Origin: Lantana camara | Lineage: Eukaryota > Streptophyta > Magnoliopsida > Lamiales > Verbenaceae | Assembly (NCBI GenBank): GCA_037501455.1 | Contig: CM074861.1 | Location: forward strand, 98,123,001 to 98,187,000 | Reading direction: 5' to 3' | DNA: 64,000 nt | Shown: positions 54,865 through 64,000 of the stretch, in pieces | Layout of the letters: every line of letters begins with the position of its first letter | How positions within the stretch are numbered: the stretch's first letter is position 1 | Notes under the pieces: generated by a model | The model's input: only the letters and a program-made list of their open reading frames with translations | Told to the model about the DNA's origin: nothing | Databases searched by the model: none | Position numbers and translations under genes: made by a program

Positions 54865-55447
54865 CTTTGTGCTGTTTTGTTTTTTGAATTTTCTCTGCTA
54901 TTAGCTTGTGTTGTCCGTCTGTTTCGATTGTTATTTATAGTTGTAAAGAGGCCTTTTATTTTTTCTTTTAATTCGTTACCTTCTTAATTATCCATCTTTG
55001 AAAAGATTTAGAATTCATTTTTAATTTGGGAAGAGGACCTTCCAGGGGAGAAGATTCTGTTAGAGAGAATTCTGAGTGATGCGTACATTTTTAGATTAAG
55101 AAAACGAGTTATTTGTTTTGTGAGGTTAGAGAAGATGAGATTAAGAAAAAAGTTTATTCGGTTCTTGAGGTTTGTGAGATTATGAAAAATAATTTCGAAG
55201 AATTTATCTGTTCCGTGAGTTTTGTGAAATTGAAAGAATAAATCTGTGTTTTTTCTTCATGTGTTGAAGACTTGAAGAGAGAGAATCGAGAGATAACGTT
55301 AACAGTCAATTAAATAAACGACAGAAAACTCATTATGTTTTAAGCCGTCAGCCTTGTGTTTTTTTTTTGCCACATGTCGCAAATCTAAAGGTGAATACAG
55401 GAGATGAAACAGGCTTATAAAACAGGGGATCTCGTGCCCTAAATTTA

Positions 55448-56038
55448 TTAGCCATTAAATTGTACGGGTTAATAGATTAAATAAATTGTATGGGTTAGCC
55501 ATTATTTGAGTTTCTCCCATGCACTAAATAATTCATAATCTTACCACATTTTGTTTGTTTTCAATGAAATGTCACATAAAATGGGATCCTACCAAATTGG
55601 TGCTACAACAAATTTTCGCCATACAAGGCTATTTACAATATCAACTTTTCGATGTAAATATCCGTGTGTCATGTCACGTTGGATACTATGTAAGATACTT
55701 ATCATGTCAAAAATTTACAAAGAATTGGTACCAACGTATTCACGTTGGTTTCGATCGTATCGGTGCATCATAGATGCAAATTCAAGAAGAAAATTAATGC
55801 GTCAAAATTGCAAATTAAGGTTGTGATAACTGAAGTATGTATAAAGACTATGTAACATGACTAAGAAAAAATCATCTACTATGTAAATGCTATTCCAGGG
55901 AAACAAAAAGAAGTGGGTCAAAGCATGATTTGCAATATGGTACACTTCCATTTCCATGCACAATTTGGGGGCAATTTGTTTTTTTTCTCTAATTATTTTT
56001 ACATCCTTCATTCTCTTATGTAGTTATGTACCATATAA
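55448..56038. other. Spacer between MULEs
   Basis: No gene recognised. Frames at 55551-55826 lack domain similarity. Confidence 0.6.
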
Positions 56039-56294
56039 GGGAAAATTTTATTTTTGGTATACCAACTATTCCTATTAAGCATTTTTGGTACGCTAAAATT
56101 CCGGCGAAAAAATTGGACAATATCTTCAAAAATTAAGCAATTTGGTGCATTATTTTGCCGGAAACCACTTTTGCGCCCGTAAACCCGCTCCATTTGCACA
56201 CGTGTCACAAAGAAACCACTTTTGCTCCAATTTAATCCCACATGGCCAAACCGGGTTTGCCACATCAAAGATAGCCCCACAGCTGGAGGCCACA

Positions 56295-56545
56295 TCAGCT
56301 TATTACAAACCAAAAGATAAAAAAAAGGCCACGTCATCTCATCAATAATTAGACAAAATTTAACTCAAAATCAAAAAAAATAATCAGACAAAAATATTAA
56401 AACGTTTCAACTCGCCTCCAACTTATTACAAACCAAAAGATAAAAAAAGGCCACATCATCTCATCAATAATTAGACAAAATTTTAACTCAAAATAAAAAA
56501 AATTAATCATACAAAAATATTAAAACGTTTCAACTCACCAAAAAA
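56295..56545. repeat. ~125-bp tandem duplication in the MULE terminal region
   Basis: CTTATTACAAACCAAAAGATAAAAAAA...GGCCACRTCATCTCATCAATAATTAGACAAAATTT...CAAAAATATTAAAACGTTTCAACTC occurs at about 56297-56418 and again at about 56426-56540. Confidence 0.85.
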
Positions 56546-56846
56546 GCATTACCTCCATTCAAGATCTCAACTACTCAAAACGCCAAAACTTGAAGAAAAC
56601 CCTTAAATTTTTCTTCATTCAATTTCAAACCATACACTTCCATTTGAAGCTTGATGAGACTCCATTGTACTCTTGGAGATGGTTCGCTTAAGGGATGTTG
56701 GTTTATTGAAGCTTCCCCCACCTTGCTAATGTAAGTTCGACATTTTTGTTTGTGAATTTTTTTTTGGGTTTTGTTAAGTAAAAAGGTGGACAAAGTGTGT
56801 TTTTTATGGTATTTGATAAAGTGGGCTTTGGTGGAAACATATATTC

Positions 56847-59800
56847 TGTAGCACCCGCGACGAGAGCACCACATCCCCCGCACTATGAGTTCAGTCCACA
56901 TATGAAATGAAATGATCCATACATGAACTAAACTCGCAGCGAACGGAAGACAATGAAAAAGATAGTCCTAGCTAGGCGGAATCTAACCCTGAAACGATCA
57001 ACAGTGACCACAATGCGGAAGTAAGGTAATTATCTAATCAATATCAATAAAATGAATACAAGTTCAATGAAAGTAAATACGGGTTCTACTAATTCAATGA
57101 ACCTGTCCTAACCTGTACCGAATTAATTCATTACAATAACATAAAACGGGTTCCACTAAAGCCCTATAAACCTGTCCCGAGTTCAATTCAATTCAGTAAG
57201 TAGCATACTAATCCAATAGCAAATTCGTAATTAAAATACAATATGCAGTGAGTGTAAGTGGAGAGACTGGAACAAGACTCGAAAGGAAAGACAAGACACA
57301 ACTCTGACTCCCGCCTAGCACACCACCTGCCAAACTGAAAAGTGAGGTGTCAGTCTCCACAAGACTGAGCGAGGGGCATAATAATATATAAGCGCAGATA
57401 ACATGCAAGTTATACTCTCGGGTGAAGATTTGTAAAATATAAATATACAAGTTCAATAATAACAATATAGCTTCGCCCGAGAATACAACTATCAATATTG
57501 AATCCTTGTTCTTTCCATGCAATCAATAAACATGCTTGCTTACTTGTTAATCATTAGGTGATCACGCAATTCAATTATCGTGCAATCATGCAATAGTGTA
57601 CTCAATTAGCACATTCATGGGATGGAAATCATGCAATCAATACATGGCTTGCTTGTAACACGATAGGGTTTTGTTCTTCCTGTGGTTGGACGGACAACCA
57701 CCAACTCTAAGACCAGCCCAGCGCCCTCACTAAGGAGAACCTGGCCAGGAGAACGCACGTACACGATGGCTTTGTTCTTCTTGTGATTGGACGGACAATC
57801 ACCAGCCCGAAGACCAGCCCAGCGCCCTCACTAAGGAGGACCTGGCCAAGAGAACACACGAACACGATAATGTATTGTTCTTCCTGTGATTGGACGGACA
57901 ACCACCAACCCGAAGACCAGCCCAGCGCCCTCACTTAGGAGGACCTGGCCAGGAGAACACATGAACTTGCTTTCATGACATGACATGCTTGATTCATGCA
58001 CACTAACATAACCTACTTGCTTGCCTCATGAACAATAACATGCTAGAAATGATAAGTGCTTTCATGAAATTATAAATATAAATACCTTTGGCCAAAAACC
58101 ACGTAAAGGTTATACGGGTTCTATATAACTAGAAATTAAACCTCACCTGGAATACCACGAGACAAGAACAACAACAAGAGCACTACGGTTGCCTATTCGA
58201 TCCAGAAGTCTCCACCCTAGAGAAGAACTGTACAATAAAGGGAACAATGTGTACCAGTGAGAGGAGACTCAATATGAACCAAATAAGACGCACGGCAATG
58301 TTCATGAAATGGTATCAATAAGTTCTGCAATAATCCAATATATAATAAATTACAAAAGTCATGTAATGTTCGGGTGTACATTCAAGTTTCCAAATAACAA
58401 TTAAACATATAATTAAAGCTACATGTATGATTCATGAACGTTAAGTTCGTATTTCAAATTAATTAAGCATTTGGAATAATTATGTCCACTCATATATATT
58501 CAAACAATTCTCAATTAAATCAATTAAGACAAGTAATCAACATGAAACGAGGCCCATAAAATCAATGAGTTAAGAATTCGAGTTTTCATATATCATATCA
58601 TATTATCATACATTATACAATTCATAATCATCGATTAATTAAGCGTACAAGATTAACTTACAATTTAAAACAATTAACGTATAATATACAATAACTTCAG
58701 AAATTCATATAAAATCAACCAAGAGTCCGATTGACGAACGGAAAGCGGTGATAGACTCACCACGACGAAAGGAACACACTGTCCGGAAGGCATCTGAATG
58801 CCGCCACCGGAGCCTGCCGGACCGCTACTGACAGCCGTCAAACCACCACCTCCGGTGGCCGGAAAAAACCCCGGAGGGACAGAAATGTGCGTCTCGGCCT
58901 GCTAGTCAAAAGCCCTCAAACAATTTCAGGAAAAGCCAAACACACCGGATTTCGTTGAAGAAAAATCGAACTAAATCCCTAGAACGGAAATTGCAATTAA
59001 ACTCAAACCGTAAAACGAAAATGAAATCCGGACATACCGTTGGAAAGCCCATAACGAGCCCTTCGAAACCCATATCTCAATTACCGGAAAAAGTCGCCGG
59101 AACAGTGACCGGTTCAGACCCGCCGGTTCAGCCGTCGGTCCACCACCACCGGCCGGTTTTCGCACCGGCACCCACACGGTGAGCTTGTCCACGTCGAAAC
59201 GAGTAACTTTTGTGAAGGGCTCATCACCAAAATCGCGCCGGAAAAGGCCGAACCGCCACCTCCAATGTCCGCCGCTGCCACTCGTCGGAAAACCCCATTT
59301 CCGGACACTTTCTCGCCAAACCAGTGCCGGAAATGAACTCAGGAGCTTGAAGAACCTCGGAAACCGCTAACCCTCGCCTGAAAAAGTCGCCGGAGGGCGG
59401 CTTTTGGTGGCGCTACAGTAACACGCGCCACCGTCGTCCTTTGATCAGCGCGTGCGCCACCGCACGGCGTCCGTTGGCTGCGCCGCCTATGCCATTAGTT
59501 GCGCCGGGAAGTCCTCGTCATGGGTCAGGGGTGCGTGCTCCAAGACTATCGCCGGAAACCGCCGCGAATGGGCGGCGAAGCGACGGCTCTAAGCCACGCC
59601 ACCTGCTGCTCGCCGTAGCGCCACCACCATCGATTTTCAGGTCCCCATTTTTGTATCATCGTGACGGGCTCGTCGAGCTGATAAATTTCCACTACTCATA
59701 CGTCGAATTCCGTCGAGAAACGAATGAGAACGGGCATGTGTATGTTTTCGCACCTCCACTGTGTGAACAGTGTTGGATCGCGGGCAAGAAGACGATGAGG

Positions 59801-60138
59801 GCTGAAGCTGAAATTATGGCACGCAAAACGAGGATCCGGGTATTATATCTCGTGTCCTGGTACACGAAAACGGTCGGAAGAACGGGCTAACGAAGTCAGA
59901 ATTGGGCAAACTTAGAGTCTACGGACTCGTCTCGATGCCCCGAACGCGTTGAAGGGATCAAAGAGGTCAAAATCTCGATCGGGTGAGAAATGACCGAAAA
60001 ACCCTTGAAGGAGAAAATTACAAACAAGCCCCTAAACTCAGAAAGAGCTGCGAATAAGGCCACATAAATCACATAAACAAGCACACAAGAAAGTCAACAC
60101 GTGGCGTAATCCTTACACTGGAAGAACGGGGCGTTACA
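56847..60138 (+). mobile_element. 3.3-kb solo-LTR-like insertion
   Basis: Begins TGTAGCACCCGCG and ends GGGGCGTTACA, flanked by a 5-bp duplication TATTC (56842-56846 and 60139-60143). No internal primer site, gag or pol is seen, so it is most simply a solo LTR. The 3' part (about 58850-59880) is GC-rich with short frames (for example 59441-59890) that show no domain. Inserted into the first intron of the MuDR transposase gene. The ends match the LTR fragments at 1-1682 in style. Confidence 0.75.
57665..57966. repeat. ~100-bp tandem repeat, three copies
   Basis: Each unit contains TTGTTCTTCYTGTGRTTGGACGGACAAYCACCA..., AAGACCAGCCCAGCGCCCTCACT, AGGAGRACCTGGCCARGAGAAC. Copies at about 57667-57769, 57770-57869 and 57870-57966. 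Confidence 0.92.
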
Positions 60139-60326
60139 TATTCTCCATGTCTTGGTGTTGTTGTGTATATATGGTCCCTATTTGGTTTTAGAATCTTTAC
60201 TCATCTCTCTGGTCCTAGGTCCCCACTTGAATATTTTTGTACTATGGTGGTTGTGGAAAGTGAATAAGCTCGAAATTTTAAATATAGTATATTTATTAAT
60301 TTTTTAAATATTTTCTAATTTTTCAG

Positions 60327-63300
60327 ATCCAAACTCCACATCTTTGACGTTGGCTATTTACCATGGTGGAACCTTCGAAAACAACATCTGGATAGGTGGT
60401 AAGATTAGGAAGCTTGACTATGTAGATGTTGTTAAATTAAATTTCTTGTCTATTGAAGGGTATATCCAAGATTTAATTCCTGAGGGTGCCAACAAAAGGT
60501 TTTATACTTTTGTGGACAAGGATTTTAAATTGATATTGAATGATGGGGACTTGAAGTTATATGGTAGGAAACATTTAAAAATGAGTAGGGAATATTCAGT
60601 ATTTGTTGAAGTAGTAGAGAATGAAAAACAACAACTGAATGAAGACAATGCAAATGAACCTACTCAAGATTGTCAAGTCCATCTAGATGATGATAGACGA
60701 ATACTGTCGTAGATCTCCCAAGTCCCAAGTTGCAGCTGCTGAAAATAATTTAACTCAAAATGAATACATTGAAACAGAACTAGTAGCTTTGGCAGATGAA
60801 GATGATAGTGCTGATTAAAGTTATGATGACCCAGATTTTTCTGTGAGAATTATTGAAAATGCTTATGAATCAGGCACTTCATTTGATGATATAGTTAGTA
60901 AATTTGTTGAACCAACATGCACTGTTCAGAAAGAAAAATTGAATGATGATTATATTCAGTGGTTGGAGTTTGATGACAAGGTGCCTGAGTCTGAGATTGT
61001 GTCAGATTCTGTCAATTCTTCTGATGATGAATTTGTAATTCCTGATGTCCATTTAGATTCTAATGATGATAATTTGTATGAAGATAACGTGGTTAGTGAT
61101 GCAAAACTTGGTGAAGATGTTAATGATGTGAATGGTGAAGATATAAACACATCATATTTATTAGGTGAAGATGTGTTGGGTAGCCAAGATGATGATCTAA
61201 ATTTGGATAGAGTCTCAGATGAGGAGGGTGAAGTAATGTCATTCCCACAGTTCAATGAAAATGATATATTTGACCCTGTTTTTGAGTTGGGCATGACCTT
61301 CAAAGATAAAGATACTAAAATGAGTGTGAATTGTTGGGCTGTAAAAATTAGAAGGACATTGCCCTTTGCTAGGTCTGACAGTAATAGGGTGTATGTAAGA
61401 TGTGTTGTTAGGGGTTGCCCTTTCAAGATGAATGCAGTTAAAGTCCCTGAACCACAAGATGATAATGAAGATGCAATTGTCCTTAGGGTGCTCTGCCTAA
61501 CACATACCTGTGCTGAGACTTATGATGTGAAGAATGCAAAGACAAAATGGTTAGCACGTAGGTACATCTCTTGGTTTAAATCAGACCCAAAAAGAAATAT
61601 GAAAGGCTTTAAGGAAGATGTTGAAGATGCTTTGGATGTGAATATCTCCAGGGACCAGGCATATAGGGCTAAAGTAAAGGCAATTGATATGATTAGAGGA
61701 GACCCTGATCTTCAGTACACAAAACTATGGGATTATGTAAATGAGTTGAGGGGGACTAACCCTGGGTTTACTATTATTTTAGGGACAAATAATATAGATG
61801 GTGAGATGCGGTTTTCCAAATTTTATGTTTGTTTTCATGCTATGAAGATTGGGTTCAAGAGTTGTAGACTATTCACTAGTGTTGATGGAGGTCATCTTAA
61901 GGGCCCTCATGGTGGCATTCTTTTGACTGCTGTTGGTGTAGATCCTAACAATAGCAATTATCCTATAGCATATGCCGTGGTGTCTTCAGAGACCAAAGAT
62001 AATTAGTCATGGTTCTTTTTTGTGCTGAAATCAGATTTGGGGCTTGACAATGGACAAAACTTCACCTTTATCTCTGACAAACAAAAGGGTTTGATATATG
62101 CATTGCCAGAAGTATTTCCTGTAGCAGAGCATGTGTGTTAGACATATGATAGTAAACATGCATTCAGCCGGTCACAAGGGTGTATTTTTGCAAAATGCAA
62201 TATGGAAGGCTGCAAAATCAACCACTGTTGCTGAATTCATAAATGGATTAAGAAACATTAGAGCAAAGTATGGTGAGACTGCTGAATGGTTGAAAGATAA
62301 ACCACCTGTTGAATGGTCTAAGAGCCATTTTTTGGAGTTTTCAAAGTGTGACCAGCTTGTAAATAACTCTTGTGAATCCTTTAATGCTAGCATACTTGAG
62401 GCAAGGAATAGACCTATCATCACAATGCTAGAATGGATCAGAGAATACTTGATGACCAACAATTACAGATATTTTGGAGAGGCATGGCAGAAAAGTTGGT
62501 GGTTGCAGACCCATTAAGGCCTCAAGATCTCATCTTCAGGTCTTTTGTGTAGATGGTGGTCAACATGCTATTGATTTGGACACAAGAAGCTGTAGCTGTA
62601 GAAAATGGCAATTGACCGAAATACCATGCAAACACGTACTAACTTCAATTTACTTTGATAAATTGGACCCACTTGATTTTGTGGATCAATGCTACTTTTT
62701 TGTGAGGTAGCCAACAGATTTGGGGTAATACGTTCTTCATACCTCCTTTGCTACCAAACTTCGGGAGGAGACCTGGAAGGCCTGCCACACTTAGAAGGAG
62801 GGGAGTGCACGAGAGAGAGATGACCAATAGTAGAAAAAGAACAAGTCCTGTGATAAGAAAACTAAGGAGGTTTCAGAAGACCGTCCATTGTGGGTATAGT
62901 GGAGGGCTTGGGCACAATGCTCTGTTTTGTGACCAACTCCTTAAAAGTGCTAAAGACAAATTGGAAAGACTAAGAAAGAGGGCCTTTGCGGTTAGTTTAC
63001 ATTAACTTTCTTATTATTCTTAGTTCAACTTCTTTTTTTATGGAATTTATGGAGTTGTATTTGGTTAATTTTGCAGGAAGTAGGGGAAATATCAACAGCT
63101 GTTGAGGAAAGAGTGAGGGGTGAAGAAGCTGATAATGATACAAATAGAACTGTGAAGGAGACAAGTGTACTTGAGCAAAACACTGAAAATGAGGTATTTT
63201 ATTATATTTTTATATACACATCAATCTTATATAAGTTGTTATGTCAATTTCCTAAAACTAGTATACACCTGATGGGTTATCAAAACAGTCAATGTAGTAT

Positions 63301-63660
63301 ATACGTCCACCTTTACCTACTACTCTACCACCTGAAGATGCAATCAGTGAACCTATTGAAGCTGGGTTTCCAAACTACACTATCATAGAAGAAACAACTA
63401 TTCCAGGTCCTTCAATGTTTGAACAATTGAAGATGGGAAATCCACATATGCGGAACACTCAAACAAGGAACAATTTGACAGTTGAAGAGATTGCAACTAT
63501 AGGGAGGAATTATTTTGCTAACAAGAGACAAAAGACATTGGGTGTAAAGAGGATAAGAATGAGAGTACCTCCAAGCATGAATGATGCAGACATACAACTA
63601 TAGGGAGGAATTTGTGGAGCACTAACAAAGAAAACTATATTCAAGAAAGGTGGTAAAAAA
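60327..63660 (+). pseudogene. MuDR-type transposase, frameshifted
   Basis: After acceptor TTTTCAG (60326) the frame reads ..LTLAIYHGGTF, the MULE PB1-like N-terminus, to a stop at 60712. It shifts by one base to a frame with TAA at 60816-60818, then the MuDR domain (FELGMTFKDKD..FARSDSNRVYVRC..GCPF) and the MULE catalytic core (first D in SVDGGHLKGPHGG). TAG follows at 62004, then the second D in FISDKQKGL, further stops and a shift to 62131, E in NNSCESFNASI, and a shift near 62474. A SWIM zinc finger (CSCRKWQLTEIPCKH) ends in a stop at 62708. Next come the GRRPGRP basic patch and a degenerate zinc knuckle (HCGYSGGLGHNALFC, first CxxC broken), then further small exons to about 63600. The start codon would lie in the upstream exon. 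Several shifts and stops make it inactive. Confidence 0.87.
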
Positions 63661-64000
63661 TTTCTGGATTTATCAGGTGGATTTAAGAAGGCATGATCTT
63701 GTTAATGTGATTTGAAGTATTTTATCTATTTTGTCTATCATATTATTATGTTGGTTTTTGGCTAAACTTTGGGGATGTTTCTGTACTTTTTGTGGACAAG
63801 GTAGTTCATGGATATTGTAATGGGTTAGTAATGTGTTGGTAAATTCAAGCTTTTAGAGACAATGTTATGGTGTTTTCAATGCTAATGTAGCATGGCTTAC
63901 GTATGTGTAAATTTCCCCCGTTTTGGGGACAATGTTATGGGGAAATATTGTTAAATATGTTCTTGGCATTATGAATGCTGTTGTTATGTTTTCAATCATT
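63661..64000. other. 3' flank of the transposase
   Basis: AT-rich with a duplicated GGGGACAATGTTATGG-like phrase (about 63857 and 63925). Still inside the MULE; no terminus recognised. Confidence 0.6.

Larger units (their letters stand above)
53390..55438. mobile_element. 2.05-kb MULE carrying gene-like cargo
   Basis: Perfect 9-bp duplication CTAAATTTA (53381-53389 and 55439-55447). TIRs of about 200 bp start GGCACGAGATCCCCTG on both sides and share TGTTTCATCTCCTGTATTCACC, GATTTGCGACATGTGGC plus poly(A), and GAGTTTTCTGTC.GTTTATTT. No transposase. Cargo: a promoter-like start at 53797-53870, a tRNA gene at 54654-54726 and a 37-bp tandem repeat. Non-autonomous, Pack-MULE-like. Confidence 0.88.
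56039..64000 (+). mobile_element. MuDR-type autonomous-size MULE, right end outside the window
   Basis: The left end probably starts GGGAAAATTTTATTTTTGG (56039). Subterminal sequence contains a tandem duplication; the leader exon of the transposase ends about AAT|GTAAGTTC (56728). The first intron is split by a 3.3-kb LTR (56847-60138), and the transposase exons start at 60327. The right TIR is not visible, so length and target duplication are unknown. Confidence 0.75.

Noticed and set aside
55551..55826. Frame of 91 aa with KYPCVMSRW-like text
   Set aside because: No recognisable domain and two overlapping frames of similar size; probably chance.
57665..57966. CRISPR-like look of regularly spaced repeats
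   Set aside because: Units are ~100-bp tandem copies without unique spacers, in a plant retroelement LTR.
58955..59890. GC-rich frames (75-149 aa) in the solo LTR as host genes
   Set aside because: No domain or intron structure; overlapping frames on both strands are expected from GC-rich text between clear LTR ends.

Overview
This is a nuclear plant window, most likely from a eudicot. The evidence is spliced GT-AG genes with plant-type proteins (an ASI1/IBM2-like BAH-RRM protein, a three-repeat MYB, a plant ADH-like enzyme), plant promoter motifs (telo-box, TGGGCC site II), and plant transposon families (Tat Ty3-gypsy, MULE, hAT MITEs, a tRNA-derived SINE). No species call is possible from sequence alone. 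I assigned exon borders by reading splice sites and checking that phases close; no alignment was run.

Layout. 1-8.8 kb is a nested transposon landscape: LTR ends of a TGTNNCACCCC-type family, a 2.16-kb LTR in minus orientation with its Met-tRNA-type primer site, a small hAT MITE with an 8-bp target duplication, an old Tat-type LTR relic split by a 1.03-kb hAT element, a decayed inverted relative of the 2.16-kb LTR, and a TIR MITE. 8.8-16.7 kb is a 10-exon ASI1/IBM2-like gene (891 aa) with a SINE in intron 3. 17.6-29.8 kb is a MULE (9-bp duplication TAATAAAAT) whose left TIR was hit by a nearly complete 10.8-kb Tat Ty3-gypsy element (5-bp duplication GTACC). That element carries gag, pol with two in-frame stops, and a decayed spliced antisense gene. 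30.0-31.2 kb holds two MITEs with clean target duplications.

31.4-34.7 kb is a 10-exon La gene (472 aa), and 36.9-42.2 kb an 11-exon MYB3R gene (980 aa). The region that follows is built by a segmental duplication. The last four MYB3R exons plus the adjacent convergent ADH gene occur twice, at 40.87-43.43 kb and 47.62-51.23 kb, on either side of a minus-strand MFAP1 splicing-factor gene. The first copy keeps MYB3R and has a broken ADH; the second keeps an intact ADH (376 aa) and has a broken MYB3R tail.

52.7-55.4 kb holds a small TIR element and a 2.05-kb MULE (9-bp duplication CTAAATTTA) that carries a promoter-like gene start and a foldable tRNA gene with anticodon UAU. From 56.04 kb to the window end is a MuDR-type MULE: left end, a 3.3-kb solo-LTR-like insertion (duplication TATTC) in its first intron, and a transposase with frameshifts and stops. 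Its right end is outside the window.

The host genes act in chromatin/RNA processing (ASI1), RNA chaperoning (La), G2/M transcription (MYB3R), splicing (MFAP1) and alcohol/aldehyde redox (ADH). They are not a pathway. I saw no CRISPR, phage or bacterial-type system, and nothing I would call a new system. The most informative parts are the reciprocally decayed duplication, the tRNA inside a MULE, the odd end of MFAP1 and the in-frame GC-AG intron in the ASI1-like gene.
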